Shown here: positions 1-10,058 of the stretch, piece by piece
How the letters are laid out: every line of letters begins with the position of its first letter
Position numbering within the stretch: the stretch's first letter is position 1
Origin: Helopsaltes ochotensis
Taxonomy: Eukaryota > Chordata > Aves > Passeriformes > Locustellidae
Direction: 5' to 3'
Assembly (NCBI GenBank): GCA_013400155.1
Contig: VXBM01000093.1
Location: forward strand, 256,393 to 320,392
Length of the DNA: 64,000 bases
Position numbers and translations under genes: made by a program
Notes under the pieces: model-generated
What the model was told of the DNA's origin: nothing
What the model saw: the letters and a program-made list of their open reading frames with translations, nothing else
The model's database searches: none

Positions 1-1947
1 GGGGGGACACCCCCAACCCACCAACACAAAACAAGAATTTAACCTTTGAAATGGTAGAACCTTCATTTACCACTAACCTTTTACCCAGACATCATTGTCA
101 CTGGTCTCTCCAGGGCCAGGAACATTGTCCCCATGATGGTCCCTTAGGATGAGTGGCTGAAACAAGCAGCCAGAACATCATTCCAGAGTCCTCACCCTCA
201 GTTTCCTGCATCTGAGACCTTGAGGTGACTTGCTCTGGCAGTGACACTCAGAAGGGGTGTATGTGTATATATGTGTACATTTGCTGTGCTGTGAGGTGCT
301 TTTTTTTTTTTTTTTTTTTTTTTAGTTTTAAAATAATTTCCTCTTTGTGCTGTGGTGAATTTTTCTGGATGGAGGTACCTCCATACTGTGGAATAAAAAT
401 TAAGCCTAATCTTTTTAACAGAAATGAAAGTCCTTGGTAGTCACTGGAGTAGCTCTGAAGCTCATCTGCCAGTCAGCTTGGTGTTGAAGTAATTAAAGAG
501 GTCAGGCACAAAAATACCATGTACCTGGAGCTTTGCCAGCCTCTTTCTCCCATCTCTTATCATGCCCGTCCATTTGGGATTCTTCCACAAGCTTTCTTAT
601 ATTCATCGTGTAGATTAGTGGTCTGCAACTATTAACAACAAACTTTGATGCTACAGAGTGGGAATTGCTTGAATAAACAATTTCACAAGTAAATGGAGTC
701 ACAGCTCTGAACCAAGAGAGCTCCAAACTTGTTTTAATTTACAGAGGTCAAAAAGTAAATGGGATTGTTGCTTGGGGAGGTAACTTGAGGAGAACATGCA
801 GTGTTGCCTCACAACAAAGGGATGAAGGGCAAAAAATTTGATTGACTTCTGGAGTTTGGTTTTAATTGGCTTTATTTCCACCGTTGCCAGCACAGCAAGC
901 AACCTGTGTGAGCAGAGGGATGGTGGTTGGTAAAGATGCATTTTTTTGCACTATTTTCCCTTTTCAGAGCAGTTCAGTACAAATTCTCCACATGGGATAA
1001 GCAGGAGAGTTTGCTCCAGACAGGCAGTGGGTCAGGAGCCGCCAAAGGAACAAGTCTGGGTCACTGGTTTCTGCTTGGGTTTCCTGAACATCTTTTTTCC
1101 AGATGCCCTGCAGCTGCGTCTGAGAAAGCAATTTTATTTTGTTTATTTACTTGTAGTCTGGATTATTTGTGCAGAGGAGTGGAGCGCCTTTTCCAGGCAT
1201 TTTTAATTGCAGAAGGCTGTCACTTCCAGTAGGGTTTACTGAGCATTTCCTGTGAGATTTAGCAGGATATTGGGAGATCAGTTAAGTGTCTACAAAACAT
1301 CTGACTGTTCACTCTGGATTTACCCACGGCTGTCCTTGGTTTCCAGCGGTGACTGCCAGGGTTTCTGCCAGTTTGCCAGCCCCTTCCCCGCTGCCCCAGC
1401 TGCCCCTGGGTGGCAGGATGGGGTGGGCAGACACCGCTGCTCCTCTGTCAGCTCGTGTCAGTGCTGTGAGGTGAGGGACTGGTCAATAACGTGGAGAAGG
1501 CTCTGTTTAATGGAAGTGTCACAGAGCAGTTGGGATTGCTGGAAGGGCACAGGGAGGTGCAGCAAGAACAGACCAAGCTTCCTTAGAGCTCAGCTGCTGG
1601 TGGAATAATTTAATCCCAGGATTATTTTTGCTCAGAGCTGTGGGGAATGATGGGGAAGTCAACCACAGACTTTCCTCCTTACCCAGCCGGCTTCCCACCA
1701 GTTCATCCAACCTCAACATGAGTCAGTGATGAGAAACTTTTCTCCAGTGGAATTCCTGATGGTATGGCAGAAAGCTGCTCCTCCTCCATGCCTTGTGGTT
1801 GCTGATAAAGAGAATTTGGCTCTGTATCCTGATCTGCATCCTCCCCTCTCTATCCTCGCATAGCTCTGCCTTCAGCAGCTGAGCAGGAGCCACCAGGTGA
1901 CCCAGGGTGTTAATGAGTGTCACCCTCAGCAGTCAGCAGGTCGTGGG
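1..1947. other. Unique non-coding sequence, no gene recognised
   Basis: No repeat family, RNA gene or recognisable protein is visible here. The only low-complexity element is a T24 run at 300-323. Short open frames occur on both strands but none resembles a known protein and none has a convincing splice-site pair. The stretch ends at the left target-site flank of the LTR. Confidence 0.6.
300..323. repeat. Homopolymer T24
   Basis: Uninterrupted run of 24 T bases in unique sequence. No polyadenylation signal or target-site duplication was seen that would make it the tail of a minus-strand retrocopy. Confidence 0.9.
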
Positions 1948-1991
1948 TGTTACAAACAACTCAAAACCTGCTCAGGAATGAGTAAGTGAAA

Positions 1992-1997
1992 TTTAAT
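1992..1997 (-). terminator. ATTAAA polyadenylation-like signal in the LTR
   Basis: Minus-strand ATTAAA lies about 110 bases downstream of the LTR TATA box and about 45 bases before the LTR end. That is the position expected for the signal at the R/U5 boundary. It is a variant hexamer, so usage is uncertain. Confidence 0.4.
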
Positions 1998-2101
1998 TTG
2001 AACTCATTCAAAATTACAAAGCAAAGGGGGAACAGTGCTGGGAGGTTGGTGGGACTCCTTCTGCCCACCAGAGGCTCAGCTCACAAAATGGCATCCGTGC
2101 C

Positions 2102-2280
2102 TTTTATACCCTGAGCTTGAATCAGCCTCATTAATATTCATGAGCAGCCCTAATATATCTTTCTGGCCCCTCCCACAATCTGCAGCTTTGCCCATATATG
2201 GATACTTGGCTCCTCCTAAGGCCTGTCAATCAGCCTTTCCATGCCTTTCATTGGTGGAGCCCTTCTCGTACCCTGATTGG
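2102..2280 (-). promoter_or_regulatory. LTR promoter: two CCAAT boxes and a TATA box (minus strand)
   Basis: On the minus strand CCAAT occurs at 2276-2280 and 2250-2254, and TATAAAA at 2102-2108, about 145-170 bases downstream. This is the usual U3 promoter order and would place transcription start near 2075. The element is a solo LTR, so any present activity would act on flanking DNA at positions below 1948. Motifs are seen; activity is inferred. Confidence 0.5.
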
Positions 2281-2549
2281 TGCCATGTTACCCTGCCCCG
2301 CCTCCCAGCAATAATTGCCCCACACTCCCTGCCACCTCTTAAAATGGGCAAATAAATAAACTCCCTGCCCCATATGTTTGTACAGCCCTGTAAAAAGAGA
2401 GCTGCCAGGCAGGAATCACAAAAGGAGAGGGAAGGATTGAAGGGAGAACACAAAAGGGTTCAAAACTCTACTGGAACATCAAAAGTACATGTCCAAGAAC
2501 GGTGCACCCTGACAAAACTCCTCTCTACCATACTCAACAACTCTTCCTC

Positions 2550-2557
2550 ATTTGCAT
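2550..2557 (+). promoter_or_regulatory. Octamer motif ATTTGCAT at the U3 edge of the LTR
   Basis: A perfect POU-factor octamer lies about 30 bases inside the 5' (U3) end of the minus-strand LTR. Octamers in LTR U3 regions can act as enhancers. Here only the motif is seen, and one octamer is not rare by chance in 64 kb. Confidence 0.35.
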
Positions 2558-2586
2558 GAGGCAGTCACCTCCCCTTATTCATAACA

Positions 2587-4959
2587 CTGGGGCAGGTGCA
2601 GATGTCAGGCACGGAGCCTCAGCTCCCCCTGCCCAAGAGAGGCCGTGCCTGTCCCCCCCATGCAGCCTGGCCCCTCCTGCTCTGCTTCCTGGGGGCCACA
2701 CATGGCCCTGACCCCGGGCACGGGACAATCTCCCCAGACACATGCCCCAGCCTGTGGCATCTCCGTGATTCCTGAGCGAGCTGTGGAATATCCTGTGTGT
2801 GCCCTTCCCATGGATAATTAACGGTGGCGCAGATGGCGGCGCCTGAGATGCTTCCCGTAAGTCACAGCACGTAACACAAAATGAAGTGATAGTTTTAGGT
2901 GGTGGCACATGTAGCTTCAGGTGCTCGTTTAATATTCAGCGTTCATGCTCGGTGAGAGCTGGGATGTGAGCTTTCAAATGTTGCTCCATGGCTGTGCATC
3001 ACTGCACTTTTTCACTTTTTTTTTTTTCTTGTTTTTTCCTTTTCAGGGCCTGACAGATGGTGATGTTCAGATTAAAAGTAATTTCTTTATTAAGCCAACA
3101 CCCATGTTGTCAGTGATTTTTAACAGGAGCTTCATTTGTTGAAACAAGACTGTTGTGCAGCTAAAGTGTCTGAAAAGGATGGAAGGCTTTAGAAAGACAC
3201 CTAAGAAAAATTCAGTGTCTGAAGAGCAAGTCGTGATAGTCACACCCTGGCGCTGGCAGATCCAGATTCTGTATCTTTGGTGTTGTGAGTGAGATCTCAA
3301 GGGCACCACGAAGCTTTCCTTTTCAAAGTGCTCCAGTTTTTGCATTCCTAATGAGGAAAATGATCTGAGATTATCAATGGGAATCCTGGACAGGATAAAA
3401 CCGGGCTGGTTTTCCTATACTGTTCTCCAGCCAGGTGTTCCCCTGTATTGACCATGGATGTATTGTATGAGATAGGTGCTGAGGCAAGGAGGAATGAAAG
3501 GCCAGACTGTTGCCCTGATTTTCAGCCTTCTGATGTGTTTTCGTTTCTGTAACGAAGTTCTCAGCCTTCAAGTATCAACAGTGGTTTGTTTTCATATTTT
3601 CATGGAGGAAGAGAGAGTTGATGGACTGTTGGTCTGACCAGTGTGTTGGAGAGGTGGCAGCTTCACCCTCCAATCCATGGTCACTTTTGGAATTTTACAA
3701 AATGTCAAAGATGTAAATCTTTCCGGCACAACTCAGCGTGTGGGTGCAGTTCTTTCCTGTCTCCTATCTCCACAGCCAGACCACTCAAGTATCCTACTTG
3801 CATCTAAGAGTTGGACCAGCTTCTGACTTGTGGGCCTCCCGAGGAGGGGCTTTACCTTCAATTATGTCCCTCAGCAAACAGGGGTTTCTGGTGGGGCGGT
3901 GGTGGGGAATCAGAGACAGGAATGGAGGTTTGCTGCTGGTTAGAGCGGAATCCAAAGCCTGTGGAGTCAGAGCCAGCCTGTATGGAGCTGTGGATACAGT
4001 CCTGGGGTCACTTCTGCCACTGGTTGGTTCCCTGCATTCCCACAGTCACATCTAATAGTTCTCAGGCTGTTTCTGGAGGAAATCAAAATTCCCTGCAGGT
4101 CCTATGGGCAGTGGCCGGTGTGGTTCTCCTGCCACAGCCTGGACTGATGGCACAGACTGTGGCTCGGGGCTGCCTTTGGGTTTCTGTACAAGGGAGATGG
4201 ATACTGGGACCATTTCTAACATCAGATCCATTTTATGGACTAAAAACATGGTAACTAGTTTGTTAGCTTGAAGTTTTCCACTCAGCACTGTGCTGTAACG
4301 TGGCCTTCTTGGGAATAAAAATGTCAGTCAAAGAAAACCAAATTTTAATTCTGCCATTGAAAGCCTTTTTTTTTTTTTTTTTCCCTAAGTTCCTATGGGA
4401 AGGTAGATAAACCTTCAAAAAATGAAAATGCACTCACTAAAATTATTCTGCTTTTGGGGTCACATTTTAATCAAAACCATACCTACCTCCAGGAAAAAAA
4501 AAAAAAAAGTAAAACTGATTGAATTTAATAACTAAAAGAACATAAACTGTCTGCTTTGAAATGTATAATCTCACATGACATTTATTTCATAATGTGATCA
4601 AATCATATATGTTGTTATGGGGACAGTCTTTATTAAAAATGCCATTTATTTTAACAAGTGCAATAAAAAGAAACCCATATTTTTTATTGTGGTAGAGGAG
4701 AAAATTGCTATTAGTCTGCTTTCAGCTAAATGAAAACATCTTTCAAGATTTGTTCAAAAATATTTAAATAAAGTGCTATGGAATTTATTCATTTGCTGCC
4801 TTCCAGCATGAATTAAATTATCTTAAATACAATAAATGATATAGAAGAATTTGTTTTGGTTAGGGATATCCTTTGCTGATGAAGAATGAGATCATTTGAA
4901 CATAACATTTTAATATAGGGCTGTAATTATGTCATTGAAAGCCCAGTTTGATCTTAGTG
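2587..4959. other. Unique non-coding sequence
   Basis: The first 200 bases are GC-rich, and a YY1-like word AGATGGCGGC lies at 2831-2840. A strong pyrimidine tract (3008-3044) ends in AG at 3045-3046, but the nearest donor-like site gives only a 31-base segment, so no exon is called. T17 at 4366-4382 and A15 at 4494-4508 face each other across 111 bases. From 4510 to 4900 the DNA is AT-rich with no recognisable repeat. Confidence 0.55.
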
Positions 4960-5575
4960 AAGCACAGAGTGAGCTCTGCAGCTGCAAGCCAGAGCTTCTG
5001 AAAGGCACCAGGGGGGAGCTGCTGGGACATGTCCCCGTTAAAAAGGGAGGCCCTGGGAGACCATGGAGCACATCTGCTTCCAGTGAGGTCAAATTCATGG
5101 CCTGGCCCCGTGCAGGGAGTCGGGGCGGGGATGGATTCCTCACCCCGTGGGATGGTGGTGAGGGGGAGGATGAGCACAGCTCCTGTTCTTCCCAGCGGTT
5201 CATGCAGCAGGTGCCTCACTGTTGCGCAGCGACAGCCAGATGTGTCCAAAGCATGGGGATGCTGCTTTGCTCGTGCTTCCCTCCTCACTTCCCTGCAGCT
5301 GAGCGTTTCCACCGTGGCTCTGGCCTGGCGGCTCTGTGCCACGGTCTCGCTGCAGTCTGAACCCCCTGATTTCCCAGTCCCTTGGTCCAAACCCACATCA
5401 CAGTGTCTGGAACATCTGATCTGGATGGTGAGGAAGGATGGGACCGTGTTAGCCCTCGGCTGGGGGAGCTCCTGGGAGCACTGGGGCTGGGATGCCTCCC
5501 CCTTGTCCTGTCCAGCTGGCAGCCCCCAGTCTCCATCCTAGAGAGAAGAGACTGGCTCTTCTCTCCTCCCACCCC
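4960..5575. other. GC-rich block with overlapping long open frames, probably not coding
   Basis: Open frames of 140-170 codons overlap on both strands, which is expected where GC content lowers stop-codon frequency. None reads like a known family, and the opposed overlapping frames cannot all be real. CpG is only moderate, so it is not a clear CpG-island promoter. No splice-site pair was convincing. Confidence 0.5.
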
Positions 5576-8500
5576 AGACTGAAGAGCACCAGAACCACGG
5601 GAAATTGTACAGTTTTGCTTTATTACAGCTGTCAGATTTGCAGATAAAAGTTGAGTGAAGATGGACTTCCGTTAATTAAAATTCCAGAAGCCAGACTAAA
5701 AGATTATGAATATAACTTGGTTCACTTTGGGAATAATGCTCACTTGAAAACATTGAAGATACTCCTGTTCCCAACCTTGCTGGCCTTCATTAGGAAGTAG
5801 AGCAGGCCCATAATGGAGTGAGACTTCATTCACCACCTCAGGAGTAAGACTTGGGGCCCTAATGAGTCCATAATTAGCCTAATGCCGTGAGAAGCACTGA
5901 GAAGCTAAAATGTGTGCAGCAACTTAATGGGAGGAAGGGCCTTTGTTACAAGCTGGACAATGCAGTCTAATGGTTCCTTCTGCTTTTCAAATTCTGTGGG
6001 GAAAAAAAGCCCACCTCTGTTAGTCATTACTTCTGCAGCTTTTTGGTGCTTCTCCCTTAAGAAGCCATGGCAAGACCTGGAAGAAGACAGTCAGTTTGGT
6101 TTCAAGCAGATTTCCGTTTATGGTGTATGGAAAGTGGAAGATAATCTGTGGCTGTGCTTTGTCTGTGATCTTTTCTTGCAGAAGTGTTTGAAGTTTCTAG
6201 CCATGCAACTTGTAGCCATACAGCCTGTAGCCCTATAGCTGTTAAGGAAAGGAACTCTCTACCCTTCCTGCTGAGCCCTTCTAGGTCATGTCATCTGACC
6301 ATTATTAACCTAAAGCACCCACAACAGCAAGCTGTTTCCCTCCCCCCTCAGGCTTCCCTGGAAGCATATGTTCATTTTTTGTTTGCTTGTGTAGTTTTTC
6401 TGCTTGTTTGGTGGGGGTTTTTTAAACTGTTTTGTGGCTGCTTTATCCAGTGTGGTGTTTATGGTGTCCCAAAAGCAATAGAGCTCAGCTTGGCTTTCCA
6501 CTGACTTCCTGGGATTTCTCTAGCAGTGTCCTGTGAGGTTTGCTCTGACAGTCCCTGCAGTCTCCTGGAGCACAGAGGGACATGGGCTGACTTGATTCTT
6601 GGCATAGAAGTTAATTGTGGGTGGCATTAGAGGCTTCAGGATGAAATGCTACAACCAAGCTTCTTTCTGAAGTACCTAAGAAAATGCTGAACTGTAGTTT
6701 GGGTCTGAAAGTCAATGAATTCTTAATGCAGTTCCATGGCAGCAAGTGATGTTTAGGTCAACAGTGTTGAACCAAACAAAAATATGACTTTCTCATCTGA
6801 AAATCCAGAGGTTTAAGGATCTGTCTTAGCAAAGTATAACTCCCAGTGTTGCTTACTCCATACCTAACTAGCATAGATCTGTTATAGGTGGATAACTAGG
6901 CCTAGACATGATAAACAAATTGGTGGTTACATCCATCCCAGAGCTTTTCTTGTTCCCCATAAGGAAATAAGATTATTAGTCATCAAAGGTGCTGCATTTG
7001 CCCTATTTATCTATGTAAGAAACGAAAAGCGTGGTAGAAATACTCTTTGAGAGTATAAAAGTACCAGCGATGCAGAGTGATGCCCTGCAGTGGAAGTGTT
7101 TTAAAGTGAATCATGGTTGTGGAACTGGTTTACCTAAACTCATTTGAAATCAGCAGAGTGACAGGCCCGGCACATTAAGTGATGAAGGATTGCTCCGTGA
7201 CGCCGTTCGAGGCACCGGGTTGGACTCTGTGCAATCATTTCCTTCTAAATTGGTTGTAGTCCCCTTTCAAATTGTCAGAGTAGTTTTCTTCTGCTTGGTT
7301 GCACTTGAAAAGCAGGTGTACAGCAAGCTGCTGGGGCTCGTTTGATCCACGCGCTGCTGTTCAATGGAGAGAGCAAATCAGACTGGAAGGGATTTCTGCT
7401 GTGGCTGCTCCGTGGCTGGATTAACAACAGGGAGCTGCTGCAACCTGGGCAGGAGGACATCTCCAATTCCGTCTTTCCTAGGGCATATTAAAGGAGACAG
7501 TGATAAATTTAGCTCCTCAGTGCCGAGAATGGCAAGTGTCAGTGTGACACTTGAATGCAAAATGTATGAAGTCAGCCATCTCTGCATGAAACATCAATTT
7601 ATTGGTTTTGGGGCACAGAGCGGTCTAGTTCTTGAAGTACAGGAGATTTCATTTGCTCTAGCTCCCAAATCCCTTTGGGGGTTTCCACAGGCCTGCCTTC
7701 CCATGGGCCATCCCTCAGGTTCCCCCATCTGAGAAAGGGAGGGCAAAGAGCATCTTGGCAAGGCTGTGTGGCACAACTCACAGAAATCTGCAAAATATCT
7801 TTGGTTTCTTGCATGCAGAATGAGGGGCAGACATCACTTTTGTCAAGGTGTTCCTGCACTCCCTTGCTGCACTAACACAAAAGATGCCAACGTGCCCTCT
7901 GTGTTTCTTTCCTACAGAGGTTCCTTTGCAAGGATGAGCTCTGGCTTATTTGAAAATTCACCCGAGGTTTAGGCCATAGGTTGTGAAACAAAATGAGAAT
8001 GGAACGAGAACATTCCTTGTCAGATGGATTTGTGTTCTCCCGTAATGAGAAAATCAGCATCCTGCAAAATGAATTTGCAGAGAAATTCCTTGGAGCTGCT
8101 CCCTACCTCGATCCTCGTGGAAGCTTAGCCTGATTTAAGGAAAGGGCGCCCAGGCAGTAATTTGAATAGCACCTCTGCAAAGCCTCTTTCATCACCGAGT
8201 CCTACAGGGCTCCTCACAGCTATGACACGGGCTGTACAAAGCGCCCAGGCGGATCAAGCGTGGTCACGCAGGGTGAGGGGTGATATCTTTGAGACTTCTC
8301 ACTTCTCACTCATCTCAGTGACAGCCTCGGTGGAGAGCAAACTCCCCCTGCCTTTGAAGGAACCTTACAGAGGCCATGGCTCCTGGTGCAGCCAGATTCC
8401 AGAAAAGATGTGCACATCAGTGATGGACCTCTTTACCTCCTCTTTCTGTGTAGCAACTTGGCTCAAAATGTTCCCTGAGCATCTCTGTCCCTCATGAGAC

Positions 8501-8886
8501 CAGCAGACTGGCTTAACTTAAATGCATATACATACTATTTGGATTTTTTTGTTTGTGTTTTTGCAAACTGCATGGCGGTGCCAGGTTAGGAAGCCTTCCA
8601 CTGCTCTGCAGCACTAGGATTTTCTTATGCTGTTTCCTGCTAGTGGCCTTCCCCAGCGAGGCTTCCTTTCTCTCACACTTTATACAAATATAAAATGTGG
8701 GAAAGAAACAAAATGACACATAATTCTTGACACAGAATAAAATAGGGCTGGATTTTCCTTTAAAATCCCTCTACCCACAGATCCTGTGAATTGCAATGGC
8801 ACAAAATTGTTAAATTGCTTTACATTTGGGAAAACTCAGTTCATAAAAAATTGCTAACAATTTATTTTTGTACTACATGGTTGACA
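5576..8886. other. Unique non-coding sequence with CpG-retaining patches
   Basis: No gene is recognised. It holds a three-copy diverged 15-bp repeat (6196-6240) and two patches where CpG is kept at unusual density, 7168-7351 and 8109-8268. The AT-rich, homeodomain-motif-like stretch near 5640-5900 reads like a conserved non-coding element, but conservation cannot be judged from one sequence. Confidence 0.45.
6196..6240 (+). repeat. Diverged 15-bp tandem triplication
   Basis: Three adjacent 15-base units at 6196-6210, 6211-6225 and 6226-6240 share the frame TNTAGCCNTNNANCN. They differ at several positions, so the duplication is old or degenerate. The family is not known. Confidence 0.6.
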
Positions 8887-8943
8887 TCCTTCTCTCTCTC
8901 TCTTTCTCTCTCTCTTTTTTTCTCTTCTCCTCACACTCTCTCT
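8887..8943. repeat. Pyrimidine (TC)n tract
   Basis: Positions 8887-8932 contain only C and T, mostly TC dinucleotides with a T7 run. They are followed by an ACACTCTCTCTG tail. It is an interrupted TC microsatellite, with the complementary strand GA-rich. Confidence 0.85.
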
Positions 8944-10003
8944 GCTGGTAATATGCTGGTTTTTTTCTCGCATGTCTGCTGAGATTCCAAGAAAAACCCA
9001 AGTGTGTCATACAACATTGCTTTCTGATTTGCAAGTTAAATAGTTTACATAGGCAAAAATGTTGAGCAATTGGAATATTCCCTACCCAAACACTTAGGGA
9101 CTCAAACTGCACATTTTAGCCTGGCAGGCCTCCACTGATATTTTTAGCTAGGAAAAGAAAAAAATCTGAAGTAACAAGGAAAGACAGATCAGATCTAGGG
9201 GAAAAGAAAAGTTAAAGCACTATTGGACATGTTTTGTGAATGTTGCAGTTTTGGTGTTAGTTTACACCTTGCTCAGTGTGTTCAGGAGTGCAGTCTCTGT
9301 AAGCTGAGGCCTTTCTGAAATGACTGTTCCCAAGATGGGGTTAGCCTTCTTGCTGATTGATTTAGTCTTTTGGAAACAGGCAAACCATCAGGAGCTTTCT
9401 GCTCACAGAGATTAGCATTCATAGCCTGCTGTTTTTTAATTAAAAAAGCCATTTAAATACAAGGGTTGGGGTTTCTGCCAGCAACCATTAAAAATACTTG
9501 TTTTGTAATTATCCCCCAACCCCTTTTTCTATTTAATTCTTTTCTTTTTTTCCATTTTTTTTCTCTTTCTCTCTGAAGTCCTTGACAGATTCTCCCTGTT
9601 CCATCTACCTGCTCCTGTGGCTCTGCACCTCCCACCAAGGTTAGCAGCTGGCTGCAAATCTCATGCCAGCCCTGCTGCAAGCAGCTGGCAGGAGGCGTGG
9701 GAAGGATGTGTTCAACATCCTTTTTCCAGCGACTGAGTTCATCCTCTGCCGCCTGCTTGGAGGATTAGGGGCACGAGCCCAGCTTTGTCACCACTGGCTC
9801 TGTTTGAACACACAGGAAAGGGTCCTGCTGGGGTTGGGAGACACCCTGGGTAGAAAATGAAATAGGTCTTAGCTCATCTGCCAGGTAGTGGACACAGTGT
9901 GGCTGTGCTGAGTGTCCCTCTGCCTGTCCCTTGTGTGGGGATTGGGGTGTCAGAGTTGTCCAGACAACCTTACCAAGGTGGTCTGTTCCTGGTGGCTTTC
10001 AGT
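8944..10003. other. Unique non-coding sequence
   Basis: No gene is seen. A second, looser pyrimidine-rich patch lies at 9541-9574. The last few dozen bases may belong to the body of the following CR1 copy, too diverged to delimit by eye. Confidence 0.55.
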
Positions 10004-10058
10004 CAAAGGTTGGAGTTGATGATCTTGGAGGCCTTTTTCAAACTTAATGATTCTCTGT
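10004..10058 (+). mobile_element. CR1 LINE 3'-end fragment
   Basis: The segment matches the conserved CR1 3' end: a GTTGGAGTTGATGATCTTGG-type core, then a CCTTTTTCAAACTTAATG-type block and ATTCTCTG. The last part is a diverged copy of the ATTCTATG octamer with which CR1 elements end. Most of the element is absent, which fits CR1's usual 5' truncation. The upstream boundary is uncertain and may extend towards 9957. Confidence 0.8.

Larger units (their letters stand above)
1948..2586 (-). mobile_element. Solo LTR of an endogenous retrovirus-like element, 639 bp
   Basis: Seen: the segment begins TGTTAC and ends ATAACA, giving the TGTTA/TAACA inverted termini typical of LTRs. It is flanked by GTGGG (1943-1947) and CTGGG (2587-2591), a 5-bp duplication with one mismatch. 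Read on the minus strand it has two CCAAT boxes, then a TATAAAA box, then an ATTAAA polyadenylation-like hexamer, which is the U3-R-U5 order and sets the orientation. No primer-binding site follows the U5 end and no gag, pol or env coding is adjacent, so it is a solo LTR left by recombination between two LTRs. A 5-bp duplication fits ERVL/ERV3-type elements, but the subfamily cannot be named without a library search. Plus-strand AATAAA motifs near 2351 are a weaker argument for the opposite orientation. Confidence 0.75.

Noticed and set aside
3047..3077. 31-bp segment after a very strong pyrimidine-AG acceptor
   Set aside because: The donor (GTAATT) is weak and the length is not divisible by three.
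4929..5541. Overlapping 140-170 codon open frames on both strands
   Set aside because: They are typical of GC-rich non-coding DNA, are mutually exclusive, and have no splice or start context or family match.
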